DNA from: Paraliobacillus quinghaiensis
Lineage (GTDB): Bacteria > Bacillota > Bacilli > Bacillales > Amphibacillaceae
DNA length: 64,000 nt
NCBI RefSeq assembly: GCF_003426025.1
Contig: NZ_QJSH01000001.1
Location: 248,001-312,000, forward strand
Reading direction: 5' to 3'
The position numbers and the translations under genes were made by a program. Of the stretch, positions 54,539 through 64,000 are shown one piece after another; the stretch's first letter is position 1; each line of letters starts with the position of its first letter. The notes beneath the pieces were generated by a model, which worked only from the letters and a program-made list of their open reading frames with translations, was not told where the DNA came from and searched no databases.

Positions 54539-56290
54539 TTACTTTTTTTCAACCGTTTTATAATTTAATTCATCCTGAAGTGCAACCCATGCTGATTCAT
54601 TCGCAAAATACTTACTCCAACTAGCAATTCCAGCCAAGTTATATTTGTGAACAAGTTCAGCTCTTTGCTTTAGTGAATGTTCATTTTCTAACCACATTTT
54701 ATATACGATTGATTCTTCAGGATCCTTATACTCAACATAATACTGTTTTGTCTTTGGATCAAGTTGAGGTTCTAGACCTTTATCATTTATCCACGTCTTC
54801 GCCTCATCCATTGATAATGCTTTTGCACTGACTTCGGTTGATCCGTCTTCCAGTTGTACTTCTTTCCAAAGTCTTGTGTAAAACGGGACACCGAGTAAAA
54901 CTTTGTCATGAGGAACTTCTTCTAGGTAGCGTTGTAGATTCTTCTCTACCCATGGCAAACTAGCGACACTTCCAGCAACTGGCGATGAAGCCCAATGCTC
55001 ATCGTAGGCCATGACCATCATATAATCAACTGTCTCCGCTAATGCTTTTCGATCATAAAATTTTGACCATGTTGGGCTACTCGAGATGAACGTTGTGTCT
55101 AAGGAAACAACAAGTCCAGCCTCATGCGCTAAAGGTGTTAACTCTCTTACAAATTGGGTTAGCAGCTCACCATCTTCCTCATAAACATTCTCAAAATCTA
55201 GGTTAATACCATCTAAATTATAGATTTCAGAATAATAAAGTAGCTGTCTTATCATCGTTTGCCTTTTTTCATAGGTGCTCAATGCTTCTTTGGTTAAATC
55301 CTTATCAAAATCATTTGAGAAAAGGCCCCAAACGACATATCCTTTTTCATGAGCATCCTTTACATATTCCTTCGAACCATAATTTCGTAGCTGACCATTT
55401 TCTTCATTAAGGTGAAACCATGTTGGTGAGAGTACTTGAACTCCTTTAAGTTCTGGTACCGTTTTAGGTGTGGCTTCCGCTTGGTAGATCGCATCCCATG
55501 TGACATGTATCGGCCATGATAGATTACTAGGGTAAAATGAATTATCATCTGGCTTCGTTTTTGTGGTGATTGTATTTATACCACTTAGCTTGATCGCGTT
55601 CTTTTCTATATAACCACTAATGCCATTAGCTGCTCGTATTTTATACCACGTTCCATTGTCTTCTTCAATCGTTACTTTGTCTCCTGAAGTTAATTCCTTC
55701 ACGTATGGAGCGGTCAATGTAGGTTCCGTTCTCATCCGTAGTTGATCTACATTATCATCTTCTTCAATAACTACACCTGTTTGATAGTTTTGATTATGTT
55801 TATAAATAAAAGTAGCGTTTGTTTCACTATCAAACTTAAACTCTATTGGATAAACATCTGTAAGCCATGATGTTGAAACAAATAGATCGCCATTCGTTTG
55901 TTTGATCGCGGGAAACGAAAGTTGAAATTCCTCGTTATTCATATAATAGTTAAGATGGTCTGTTGGCATCTGATAGACCTCTTGTGAACTTGTAACAATA
56001 ACGGATGATGTTTTCTCATCATAGGTAATATATTGATCTATGTTTTCTTTTAAAAATGAAAAAGAAAGATACGTTTCGCCGTCGATTTGTTGAATCTGAT
56101 CATACAAAACAGTGTTGTCAAAAATAAGAGGCGATTCCCCTCCTTCAAAATATTCTACTTTGTTATCTGAAGGAAATGGATAGATAAGCCAAAAGGTTAT
56201 AGAAGAACCAATAAATAGTAATGATAGTAATGCAACGATATAAGGAGCTTTTTTTCGGTTAGGTTGTGTGTGCGTTTCAATCCTCGACAT
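54539..56290 (-). CDS. GH18 glycoside hydrolase with SH3 domain
   Basis: This 583-residue membrane-anchored or secreted protein has one transmembrane segment (about residues 16-38), a copper-amine-oxidase-N-like region (about 45-165), a bacterial SH3 domain (about 185-245; LRMRTEPTLTAPYVKELTSG) and a GH18 barrel. The catalytic DGINLDFE motif ends at the acid glutamate near 365, and MMVMAYDEHW follows. It resembles YvbX/YdhD-type spore or cell-wall N-acetylglucosaminidases. ATG 56290 follows GAGGTGAG. Its 3' end is duplicated at 50245-50360. Confidence 0.85.
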   Translation of the reverse strand: MSRIETHTQPNRKKAPYIVALLSLLFIGSSITFWLIYPFPSDNKVEYFEGGESPLIFDNTVLYDQIQQIDGETYLSFSFLKENIDQYITYDEKTSSVIVTSSQEVYQMPTDHLNYYMNNEEFQLSFPAIKQTNGDLFVSTSWLTDVYPIEFKFDSETNATFIYKHNQNYQTGVVIEEDDNVDQLRMRTEPTLTAPYVKELTSGDKVTIEEDNGTWYKIRAANGISGYIEKNAIKLSGINTITTKTKPDDNSFYPSNLSWPIHVTWDAIYQAEATPKTVPELKGVQVLSPTWFHLNEENGQLRNYGSKEYVKDAHEKGYVVWGLFSNDFDKDLTKEALSTYEKRQTMIRQLLYYSEIYNLDGINLDFENVYEEDGELLTQFVRELTPLAHEAGLVVSLDTTFISSSPTWSKFYDRKALAETVDYMMVMAYDEHWASSPVAGSVASLPWVEKNLQRYLEEVPHDKVLLGVPFYTRLWKEVQLEDGSTEVSAKALSMDEAKTWINDKGLEPQLDPKTKQYYVEYKDPEESIVYKMWLENEHSLKQRAELVHKYNLAGIASWSKYFANESAWVALQDELNYKTVEKK

Positions 56291-56465
56291 TTTTCTCACC
56301 TCATGATCTATAATATAAGAATTATGTCGTTGTGGAAACACTTTTGGTTAAATTGGTAAAAAGCAACTGAAGCGTACCACTACATTTTTAACTTAAAAAA
56401 TCTAAGTTTTACATGCTATATTAAAAAAGCATGTCAAATTACCTTCCTTCATTGCCAATAATCCA

Positions 56466-57356
56466 CTATTTTTTCATCCATACCGTAGATGTAGCATATG
56501 GACTCATGCCTATACTATAATAAAATTGTTGGTTTGACCCTACTAATACAGTCTTTCCACCTAGTTGACCAACTCGCTTTATACCCTCCAAAACAACCGC
56601 TTTTCCTAACCCCATTTTTCTGTAATCTGGATCTGTTGCAACAGGTTCAATTACTCCAAAACCTGCTCTTTGGTCATACCACATTCCACAATAGGATACA
56701 AAATTTCCATTTGGAGCAACAACAGCAAGTTTCAGATTAAGATCTACATTAGGGCGTTGCATTTCGTTATGTACTTTTATTTCATCTTGTGTTGAAAAAA
56801 CCAACTCACCCTCCCCATCTAATTCATGATTGAATCCTTTCCAAAGTACACGTCTATATTGATATGGATCATACGTTTCTTTCATGGAAGTGATTCTAAA
56901 TCCTTGAGGTAACTGATATGTTGCTGCAGTTTTATCCAAATAAAAAATAGCATCATCTTCTTTGCTAGTTGTTGGAACATAACCTAGATTTGCTGCTATA
57001 TCTTGAAACTCATGATCTGTGTCTAATACCACGATACCAAAATTGTTATCACTGGACAGATTCTCTTTAGCGTATAACAGCATATCCTTCTTAAGGGATG
57101 AGTAATTTGGGTGGGTGAGACAATAAGCATTTCCTAATCTTACATCAAAGGTAGCAATGCCTACAATTTCATTAGCATCTTCCCATATACCAATTTTCCC
57201 AATACCCTCTTCTTCTAACGCAGCATGGGTCGACATCCAATCCCATCTCGCATAAGAATACTGTGAGCACCCTAGCCCCACAAGAAATGCCCTCACCTTA
57301 TGATAGTCTTCTGTGATGCCTGCTTCATTTGTATAATTCCTAAATTGGATGCACAT
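56466..57356 (-). CDS. GNAT family N-acetyltransferase
   Basis: This 296-residue protein is probably two GNAT folds. The C-terminal one has the acetyl-CoA loop DPDYRKMGLGKAVVLEGIKR (about residues 239-258), while the N-terminal half shows only weak similarity. The target is not predictable. GGGAGATG precedes the ATG. It stands alone between the GH18 gene and the GGDEF-EAL gene. Confidence 0.83.
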   Translation of the reverse strand: MCIQFRNYTNEAGITEDYHKVRAFLVGLGCSQYSYARWDWMSTHAALEEEGIGKIGIWEDANEIVGIATFDVRLGNAYCLTHPNYSSLKKDMLLYAKENLSSDNNFGIVVLDTDHEFQDIAANLGYVPTTSKEDDAIFYLDKTAATYQLPQGFRITSMKETYDPYQYRRVLWKGFNHELDGEGELVFSTQDEIKVHNEMQRPNVDLNLKLAVVAPNGNFVSYCGMWYDQRAGFGVIEPVATDPDYRKMGLGKAVVLEGIKRVGQLGGKTVLVGSNQQFYYSIGMSPYATSTVWMKK

Positions 57357-57464
57357 AATTACATCTCCCTAAAATTTTTTCATTGTATTCATATTGTATA
57401 AAGATTTAGGTAGAAGTATAACTTCCTGTAGTGATAATCTATTCGGAATAAATTCATATTTGTT

Positions 57465-57495
57465 GATAAAAACGACGATCAAATTATTGATCGCC
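57465..57495 (-). terminator. Terminator after the GGDEF-EAL gene
   Basis: Leftward, GGCGATCAA pairs with TTGATCGTC (one GU pair), followed by GTTTTTATC. Confidence 0.65.
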
Positions 57496-57509
57496 ATGTT
57501 CACACATTT

Positions 57510-59972
57510 TTAAATTAAAAAGGATTTGAAATAATTTCTTTTTAACATCTTTTCGTATTCCAATGACGATTTTGGTTTACTAAATAAATATCCTTGACCT
57601 AAATCACAACCATTACCGATTAAATATTGCAGCTGCTCTTTTGTTTCTATACCCTCAGCAACAACTGACAAATTTAAATTTTTGCCTATAGATAAAATTG
57701 TATCAACTATCTTTTTTGAAACTTCTAAATCATCAATAAAAGATTTATCAGATTTCAGTTGATCTATTCTTAACTCATTTAATTTAGATAAAGAGGAATA
57801 GCCTGTTCCAAAATCATCAACTGAAAAATGAACCCCAAATTCAGTGAGTTTATTATAGTTTTCTTGTATTTTAATAGAATCGGAAATGGATGACTCTTCT
57901 GTTATCTCTAAGTATAAATATTCAGGACTTAATTGTACTTCATTTAACGTTTTAATCACCGTATGTGAGAATAGCTTATTTTCTAATTGCTTCACAGAAA
58001 TATTCACAGATATACTAAGGTCACCAAATCCATCTTCTTGCCATTTTTTTGTTTGTATACAAGCTTCTTTCAATACCCACTTTCCAATCGCATCAATATC
58101 GCCAGTCCTTTCAGCAATTGGAATAAATTGTACAGGGGCTAAAAAACCTAAGTTTGGCTGATTCCACCGTATTAATGCTTCTGAACCAACTATACTCAAA
58201 GATTTCAAGTCAATAATTGGCTGATAATGAAGGATAAATTCATCACTTTCAATCGCTCTATTTAAAAAATTTCTGATCATAAATTCTCGATGAATAGAAT
58301 CTTTCAAAATATCTGTGTAGAATTCAAAATGACTTCCACTCGTCTCTTTGGCTTTATACATGGCGATGTCAGCGCTCATAAGCATAGATTCTGTATCAAT
58401 ACCGTCCTTTGGAAACCTTGCTATTCCAAAGCTACTTTGTATATATAATTCATGCTCATTAATATAAAAGGGACTTTTTAATTCATCAATAAAATCATTC
58501 AACTTTGTTGTAGCGTACTTAGTCAACTGGCCATTCATAATAATGACAAATTCATCTCCACCAATTCTTCCAACCAAAGATTGATCAAATGTTTTTAATA
58601 ATTTACTTGAGAACGCTCTTAAAACTAGATCACCAACTGAATGACCTAAACTATCATTAATATTTTTAAATTGATCGATATCACAATAAATTACAACCAA
58701 ATCATCTTGCTCTTTGGCTGCATTTTGCAATTCGCAATCTAAGGTTTTTGTAATATAGAAACGATTATAAAGTCCTGTTAAATTGTCATTATAAATTAAG
58801 TTATCAATCCGCTCTTCCCATTCTTTTTTCTCTGAAATATCACTCAGGATCCCGACATAGTTTGCTATTTCATTTTGAGTGTCATTGATTGAAAAGATTT
58901 TCAACCATTCAGGATAAAGTTTACCCTGTTTATTTTTGTTCCATATTTCACCTGACCAAACTCCTTGGGTGGTTATTTGCTCCCACATATGCTGGTAAAA
59001 ATCTTTATCATGTAAACCAGATTGAAGCAGACTAGGGGTCTTACCAAGAACCTCTTCTTTTTTGTAGCCTGTGATCTCAGAAAAAGCTTCATTCACCCAC
59101 TCGATTTCCTTACTCGGGTTCGTAATCATAACTCCTTCTGAATTATTTTTTAAAACATTTGCTAAGAGCTGGTTTTGTTTTTTTACTTTATACTGTTTTG
59201 TTTGATCTAAGTAAAGTACATAGGTTGAAATATGTTGATCTTTGTTAAAAATGGGAAAGGAAATAAGTTCAACTTGAATAGGAGTCCCATCTTTTCTTCT
59301 CCGCTCCGTTTCTACTTTTATCAAACCGGTTTCTTCAATTTTATTGATATTCCCTTGCAACGTATTATTTGATTTAAAGGAATCAGGATAGATTACATCA
59401 TGTGGTGTTAATCCAATAACTTCCTCAGCTTTATACTGAAATAAGCGTTTAAAATTTTCATTAATATTAACAATACGGTAGTCCATATCTAAGATTGCAA
59501 TAGAGTATGGAGACTGTTCAAAAAGAGTGTCAAAAAAGGACCGCTCTATATTAGTTTGTGTTATATCGGTAATGATAGAATATATAAATTCTTTTCCCAT
59601 GATTGTCACTTTAATGCTATCTACTTGCACATCCTTTATATCCCCATTATTAGTAATATGTTTAAAATAGAAAGCACCCTCATTAGTTTCTACTACTGAA
59701 TTCATTTTCTGATTAATTTCATCTTTAGTTAATTGATTTATATCATAAATTGTTTTTGATAATAAAATTTCCTTAGTATATCCATAAAATTTAATTGCTG
59801 ATAGATTAGCATCATCGATACTGCCACCTTCTGGATCTACAACTAAGATTGGCAACTCATTGCGATCAAATAATACTTTATAAAAATCGTTAACTGAGCT
59901 AGAAACGTTACTTCTTTTACTTTTATAGAATGTAAGAGTTCTCAAATTATCTAAAAATTTAATCGTTTTCAT
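57510..59972 (-). CDS. PAS-PAS-PAS-GGDEF-EAL cyclic-di-GMP protein
   Basis: This 820-residue cytoplasmic sensor has three PAS domains (about residues 25-140, 150-265, 275-395). A diguanylate cyclase domain has intact GGDEF near 470 (RIGGDEFVII), and an EAL phosphodiesterase domain has EALIRW near 598, EESSI, DDFGTGYSS and VAEGIET. Both catalytic motifs look complete, so it could make or degrade c-di-GMP depending on signal. In the LKSDKSFI motif the usual isoleucine is serine. AGAGGTGA precedes the ATG. No membrane segment is seen. Confidence 0.9.
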   Translation of the reverse strand: MKTIKFLDNLRTLTFYKSKRSNVSSSVNDFYKVLFDRNELPILVVDPEGGSIDDANLSAIKFYGYTKEILLSKTIYDINQLTKDEINQKMNSVVETNEGAFYFKHITNNGDIKDVQVDSIKVTIMGKEFIYSIITDITQTNIERSFFDTLFEQSPYSIAILDMDYRIVNINENFKRLFQYKAEEVIGLTPHDVIYPDSFKSNNTLQGNINKIEETGLIKVETERRRKDGTPIQVELISFPIFNKDQHISTYVLYLDQTKQYKVKKQNQLLANVLKNNSEGVMITNPSKEIEWVNEAFSEITGYKKEEVLGKTPSLLQSGLHDKDFYQHMWEQITTQGVWSGEIWNKNKQGKLYPEWLKIFSINDTQNEIANYVGILSDISEKKEWEERIDNLIYNDNLTGLYNRFYITKTLDCELQNAAKEQDDLVVIYCDIDQFKNINDSLGHSVGDLVLRAFSSKLLKTFDQSLVGRIGGDEFVIIMNGQLTKYATTKLNDFIDELKSPFYINEHELYIQSSFGIARFPKDGIDTESMLMSADIAMYKAKETSGSHFEFYTDILKDSIHREFMIRNFLNRAIESDEFILHYQPIIDLKSLSIVGSEALIRWNQPNLGFLAPVQFIPIAERTGDIDAIGKWVLKEACIQTKKWQEDGFGDLSISVNISVKQLENKLFSHTVIKTLNEVQLSPEYLYLEITEESSISDSIKIQENYNKLTEFGVHFSVDDFGTGYSSLSKLNELRIDQLKSDKSFIDDLEVSKKIVDTILSIGKNLNLSVVAEGIETKEQLQYLIGNGCDLGQGYLFSKPKSSLEYEKMLKRNYFKSFLI

Positions 59973-60218
59973 GCCTGATTCACCTCTTTTAATTCTGATT
60001 TAAGTTAAAAGCAAGTAATATTTCTGCATCATTTTTATACTAAATAAGAATTCGCTCTATCACATCTGAAGATTAAGCTATTCAGATGCATCCACTAAAT
60101 TCTACAATACCTGATACTATATGCAACCAATCTGACAAAATACTTCATTTTTTTCTATTTCAATTGTTCACAATTACTCCATAATTTAATGGCTATCAGA
60201 AATTTTCTTAAGACATTA

Positions 60219-61940
60219 CTACAGCAAGCGATTAATTGTCTTTTTAATATCTGGAAATTCTACACTCCCATTATTAAAAAATTCTTTTAGTAAGTATTTT
60301 GAATAGCTAACTGCTTGTTCAAATTTAATCTTACCAGGTAGTGGGGCAATGTCCTCTGTGACTATATCAATAATAGTAGGCTTATTTGTTTGAAATGCTT
60401 CTTTCATCACACCATTTAATTCAGAAAAGTCTTCAATTCTAAATCCTTCACCACCACATGCTTTTGCGAATGCAGCAAAGTTTATTTCACCTAGATCTGT
60501 TACATAATTTTGTTTTCCTTCTGTCTGCTGTTCATATTTAATCATTCCGATTTTACTGTTATTCAAGATGACTATTTTAATAGGCATCTCGTATTTAACT
60601 GCTGTTACAAAGTCATGCATAACCATTGAGAAACCACCATCACCTGTAATGGCAACAACCTGTTTATCCGGATAGGCTATATTAGCTGCAATTGCCCCAG
60701 GTAAACCTGATCCCATCGTGGCTAAACCACCTGACATCACAAACTTTTGATTTGTAAACGATAAAAAACGCGTTGTCCATACTGTTACATTACCAACATC
60801 ACAAGAGATGATTGCATCGTCCTCCACCACTTTTTCAACTGCATTCATTACTTGAGGTCCATAGAGAGGGTCAGTTTCGTCCTCTTTTTGCTCTTTCATG
60901 TGATTATTCCACTTCTTCATTTTTTCTTGATATTTTCTTAAGAAGCTATCTGAAGTTGATTCATTTAATGTAGAGGTTAAGATTGAGATGATTTCCTTCG
61001 CATCTCCTAACAGACCTTCTGTAATTGGGTAGATTTTACCCAAATGATTTTCTTTAATATCTATTTGTATCGCTTTTGTATTCTCAGGCAGATAATCTGA
61101 ATAAGGGAAACTTGTACCAATTAAGATTAGTAAATCCGCTTCCATCATTGCTTCGTAGGCCGGTTTTGTGCCTATTTGACCATGTTGACCAAGATTTAAT
61201 TCGTGATTATCTGGTATTGTTCCTTTTCCTAATAAACTAAGTACTATTGGTGCTTTAATTTTTTTAGCAAACTCAATTAATTCATCTCGTGCGTGAAATG
61301 CTCCCTTACCAGCCAAAATAATTGGCTTTTCTGCTTTTTGAATTAATTCTTTACTATTTTCCAGTGTTTCTTGTTTAGGTATAACGGATGATTGGAAAAA
61401 CGGTCCGCTAATCTTTTTAAGATTAATGTTTTGCTTAGCTGCAAATAAATCATCAGGAGCAATTAAGACCGAAACCCCTTTATGTATATAGGCCTCGCGA
61501 ATTGCTGCATTTAACATATCAGGTAGCTGTTTGGCAGTTTCTACACGACGATTAAAAACAGAAACGCCTTCAAATAAAGTCTCTAGGTTAATTTCTTGAT
61601 GGGCATCTGTTCCGACTTCTGTACTTGGTACTTGGCCTACAATAGCAAGTACAGGTGCAAAATCCTTTTTTGCATCATAAAGTCCGTTTATTAAATGAGC
61701 AGCACCTGGTCCACCAATCGACATGCAAACTCCTAATTTACCAGTGAGTTTTGCATAAGCAGATGCAGCAAGCGCACCCGCTTCCTCATGACGAACTTGA
61801 ATAAAGTCAATGTCTTCCTCTCTTCTTCTTAAATCATCTACAAATTGGTTAATCGAGTTACCAGGCATTCCATAAATATGTCCTACACCACAATCAATTA
61901 ATTGGTCAATCATTATTTCTCCATTTCTTTTTTCTAGCAA
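60219..61940 (-). CDS. Pyruvate oxidase-type TPP enzyme (CidC/YdaP-like)
   Basis: This 573-residue protein of the TPP/FAD decarboxylase family resembles staphylococcal CidC: IYGMPGNSINQFVDDLR, RHEEAGALAASAYAKLTGK (catalytic glutamate about residue 52) and SIGGPGAAHLINGLYDAK. The TPP motif is GDGGFSMVMHDF...LNNSKIGMIKYEQQ (about 438-470). It probably converts pyruvate to acetate and CO2 with electrons to quinone. The start is TTG after GGAGGGG. A 12-base palindrome ATCTATATAGAT lies 44 bases upstream. Confidence 0.85.
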   Translation of the reverse strand: MLEKRNGEIMIDQLIDCGVGHIYGMPGNSINQFVDDLRRREEDIDFIQVRHEEAGALAASAYAKLTGKLGVCMSIGGPGAAHLINGLYDAKKDFAPVLAIVGQVPSTEVGTDAHQEINLETLFEGVSVFNRRVETAKQLPDMLNAAIREAYIHKGVSVLIAPDDLFAAKQNINLKKISGPFFQSSVIPKQETLENSKELIQKAEKPIILAGKGAFHARDELIEFAKKIKAPIVLSLLGKGTIPDNHELNLGQHGQIGTKPAYEAMMEADLLILIGTSFPYSDYLPENTKAIQIDIKENHLGKIYPITEGLLGDAKEIISILTSTLNESTSDSFLRKYQEKMKKWNNHMKEQKEDETDPLYGPQVMNAVEKVVEDDAIISCDVGNVTVWTTRFLSFTNQKFVMSGGLATMGSGLPGAIAANIAYPDKQVVAITGDGGFSMVMHDFVTAVKYEMPIKIVILNNSKIGMIKYEQQTEGKQNYVTDLGEINFAAFAKACGGEGFRIEDFSELNGVMKEAFQTNKPTIIDIVTEDIAPLPGKIKFEQAVSYSKYLLKEFFNNGSVEFPDIKKTINRLL

Positions 61941-61983
61941 TCTACCCCTCCTCTTAAAATTATTTACAAGCTGTAAAGGCGTT

Positions 61984-61995
61984 ATCTATATAGAT
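61984..61995. promoter_or_regulatory. Palindrome upstream of the pyruvate oxidase gene
   Basis: ATCTATATAGAT is a perfect 12-base palindrome between the gene and any upstream promoter, so it could be an operator. The surrounding 61941-62320 gap otherwise holds A/T-rich sequence and the terminator of the chemoreceptor gene. Confidence 0.25.
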
Positions 61996-62155
61996 ACATT
62001 CCTTAATTTTAGTATTTATAAACAATTATTCTGAAAATTATAAAAACTAATTTAATTTTTGTGCTGGCTCTTAGATATAAATTAAATTAGTACATATCAC
62101 ATTTTTAACTTATAATCCCATTTTTTATCTCAAAACTCCATAAATATACAAAAAA

Positions 62156-62200
62156 AAGCAGAATCTCACCTTTTATCAAGGATGATTCTGCTTTTTTTCC
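62156..62200 (-). terminator. Terminator after the chemoreceptor gene
   Basis: AAAAGCAGAATC pairs with GATTCTGCTTTT around an 18-base loop, with T/A runs outside on both strands. Confidence 0.8.
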
Positions 62201-62320
62201 TGACTCATTTATTCACTTCTAAGAATGAAGTTTAGACACTAAGCGTGTTTTGTAATAATACTAATTGTGTATTAAACGCTTCTATACTATTTATACAAAC
62301 AAATTGATTAATTCTTGTTA

Positions 62321-63994
62321 TTATACCCTAAATTGTTTCACTACTTCTTTAAGCACTTGAGATGCATCTGCTAAAGAGTCTGACAAAGCATTTAATTCTT
62401 CCATAGTTGCAAGTTGTTCCTCAGAGGAAGCTGCTACATTTGAGATATCACTTGTAGTAGCTTGAGCAATAACAGCAATTTCTTCAATTGACGCTGCCAC
62501 TTGCATAGAGCTTGACGACAGTTGCTCAGATGTATTAGAAATTTCTTGTATCCGGCTATTTAAAGATTTATTTAAATCTAAAATATCATTAAACTTCTCA
62601 CCTGACTGACTTACAAAATTAATACCCTTTGTTACTTCTTTATTAACCAAATCCATTGATTCTACTGAACTTGTTGAATAATGTTGAATTTCACTGATTA
62701 AATTAGTTACTTCGCTTGTTGATGTAGTTGTTTGCTCAGCTAGTTTTCTAACTTCTTCAGCAACAACTGCAAACCCTTTTCCATGTTCTCCAGCTCTTGC
62801 CGCTTCAATTGCTGCATTTAAGGCAAGCAAATTTGTCTGCTCTGCAATGTCACTTATTAGAGACAAGATTTTAGTAATCTCTTTAGAATGGGCTTCAAGA
62901 CTACTAATTGTAGTAATAGAATGTTGTACAGAATCATCTACTTTACTCATTTGTTCAACAGTTTGATTTATTAGTGTATAGCCTTGCTCTGCTTGTTTTA
63001 ATGTTTGATTAGAAGATTCAGATACAGTTGATGATGCATCAGCTATCTTTTTAATGTTGTTAGCATTTTCATCGGTTAATTTTGAAGACTCTTCTGTACT
63101 ATTTTTTTGACTTTCTACACCTTCTGTAACTTTTTGAATCGATGTTGTTACTTGCTCAGCAGAAACAGCAGTCTGATCTGCACTCTCTGAAATTTCTTTT
63201 GCAGAAGTTGAAAGATTGTCTACTGTTTGATTTATATTAATTATCATGCCTTTTAAAGATCCTACCATATTATTTATTGCTTCACCAAGCTGTCCAATTT
63301 CATCTTTTGACTTAATATTAATTGGGTCAACTATTAAATTCCCTGCTGCAATCTCTTTTGCTACATCTTTAGTACGTTGCAATGGCTTTATAGCTCTAGT
63401 AGCAACTATCCAAATTAGAGAAATACCTATTATTAATTCAATAACAATAAACATAATTAAACTAAATGTTAACTCTTTTGCTATCATTTCATATGGCGTA
63501 TTTGGCACACCTACATACCAAATACCTATTATGTTCTCTTCGCTGTCCATTATTGGTTCATATGCTGTTTGGTTGATTGTACCAACTACATTAGCTTCTC
63601 CAATATATGTATTACCGTTTTCTAAAACCTCTTTGACTATTTCCTCACTAACTGTAGTATTCACTGCTCTTGTACCATCATCTTCTAAAACATTTGTTGA
63701 GACTCTTGTGTCCCCTTTAAATATTGTAACGGTATCGCCTGTTAGTTCACCAATCTGATCAACAATTGCAAAATTTTCTTCCATTTTTTCATTTCCTTTA
63801 AAAAGTACTCCATCTCTAATGGACCAATCACCAGGAAACCTTTCATCTATTAAAGCACGACCTAGTTCTAAGTCTGATTCTAATTTTTCTTGCGCTGCTT
63901 CAATTGTTTTTGATTCAACTTGCCATACAGAATAAACTCCTATCGCAGAAGTCCCTAATAAAAAAGAAATTGTTACAAATAATATAAGTTTCAT
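62321..63994 (-). CDS. Methyl-accepting chemotaxis protein with Cache sensor
   Basis: This chemoreceptor of at least 557 residues has TM1 (residues 3-21), an extracellular single-Cache domain (about 28-170; [16 protein letters not shown] and [16 protein letters not shown]), TM2 (about 178-200), a HAMP domain (to about 255) and the MA signalling region. The hairpin tip is [20 protein letters not shown] (about residues 388-407). It signals to CheA/CheW. The chosen ATG lies 6 bases from the window end and the frame stays open, so a few more N-terminal residues and the ribosome-binding site may lie outside. Confidence 0.9.
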   Translation of the reverse strand: MKLILFVTISFLLGTSAIGVYSVWQVESKTIEAAQEKLESDLELGRALIDERFPGDWSIRDGVLFKGNEKMEENFAIVDQIGELTGDTVTIFKGDTRVSTNVLEDDGTRAVNTTVSEEIVKEVLENGNTYIGEANVVGTINQTAYEPIMDSEENIIGIWYVGVPNTPYEMIAKELTFSLIMFIVIELIIGISLIWIVATRAIKPLQRTKDVAKEIAAGNLIVDPINIKSKDEIGQLGEAINNMVGSLKGMIININQTVDNLSTSAKEISESADQTAVSAEQVTTSIQKVTEGVESQKNSTEESSKLTDENANNIKKIADASSTVSESSNQTLKQAEQGYTLINQTVEQMSKVDDSVQHSITTISSLEAHSKEITKILSLISDIAEQTNLLALNAAIEAARAGEHGKGFAVVAEEVRKLAEQTTTSTSEVTNLISEIQHYSTSSVESMDLVNKEVTKGINFVSQSGEKFNDILDLNKSLNSRIQEISNTSEQLSSSSMQVAASIEEIAVIAQATTSDISNVAASSEEQLATMEELNALSDSLADASQVLKEVVKQFRV

Positions 63995-64000
63995 TCGTAT

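Noticed and set aside
61996-62060. Sigma-B promoter for the pyruvate oxidase gene
   Set aside because: A GTTTAT on the minus strand has a partner AGGAAT at about 14 bases, but the -10 lacks the GGGTAT core, so the match is too poor even though ydaP of B. subtilis is stress-induced.

Overview
The window reads as a chromosomal segment from a low-GC, spore-forming member of the Bacillaceae. The evidence is gene content and order. Running from about 70 to 26985 it follows the Bacillus subtilis ypjC-ypjD-dapB-mgsA-bshA-cca-birA-panBCD-dinG-ypmA-ypmB-aspB-asnS-dnaD-nth-ypoC-ponA-recU ... yppE ... cotD ... ypsA-gpsB-rnpB-ypsC-ypwA arrangement. Spore-linked genes are present (a CotD-like coat protein and a YqfQ/VrrA-like protein), and the sqd genes, base composition and protein style suggest a halophilic or alkaliphilic relative (Oceanobacillus/Virgibacillus/Gracilibacillus type). 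The genus is inference only.

Layout. 1-2290: a YitT membrane protein and a MazG-like/dapB unit. 2290-2940: a composite of two inverted copies of a structured repeat. 2948-8830: methylglyoxal synthase, bacillithiol glycosyltransferase, CCA-adding enzyme, biotin ligase/repressor and the pantothenate genes, apparently one long transcript ending in a terminator. The bacillithiol deacetylase gene expected between mgsA and bshA is absent. 8884-17914: DinG, a degenerate metallo-beta-lactamase-fold protein, ypmA/ypmB, aspB, asnS, dnaD, nth and ypoC. 17922-21440: the leftward recU-ponA pair and a tiny basic protein. 21600-26985: small genes, a coat protein, ypsA, gpsB, RNase P RNA with its own promoter and terminator, an rRNA methyltransferase-like protein and an M32 carboxypeptidase. 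27170-30620: an RNase HI-like protein, a cold-shock protein with a 160-nt hairpin leader, the second repeat composite, an HD phosphohydrolase and an NlpC/P60 cell-wall enzyme. 30762-38886: thyA-dfrA-yozE, sbcD-sbcC, small genes and a fused MsrA-MsrB. 39000-46181: ferredoxin, acylphosphatase, an S58 peptidase, a TrhP1/TrhP2 tRNA-hydroxylation pair and a Rieske-FAD oxidoreductase.

The most distinctive metabolic unit is 46290-49405: an alpha/beta hydrolase, a UDP-sulfoquinovose synthase (SqdB) and an SqdX-type glycosyltransferase. SqdB and SqdX together are the two enzymes needed to make the sulfolipid SQDG, best known from photosynthetic membranes.

49440-54640 is a scrambled accessory island. 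It holds a broken tyrosine-integrase 3' end, a truncated serine recombinase, a 5'-truncated DUF3800-like gene, a DUF1259 protein, a sigma-region-4-like protein and unknown genes. Three separate short direct repeats stitch it together, one of them a copy of the 3' end of the neighbouring glycoside hydrolase gene. 54539-63994 is ordinary leftward coding: a GH18 enzyme with an SH3 domain, a GNAT acetyltransferase, a PAS-GGDEF-EAL protein, a CidC-like pyruvate oxidase and a Cache chemoreceptor at the window edge.

The best candidates for something new are the four-copy repeat family (2426-2826 and 28425-28790), whose helices are kept by compensating base changes, and the sulfolipid unit in a Gram-positive spore-former. 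Start codons were set by ribosome-binding-site spacing and family alignment from memory. No search was run.
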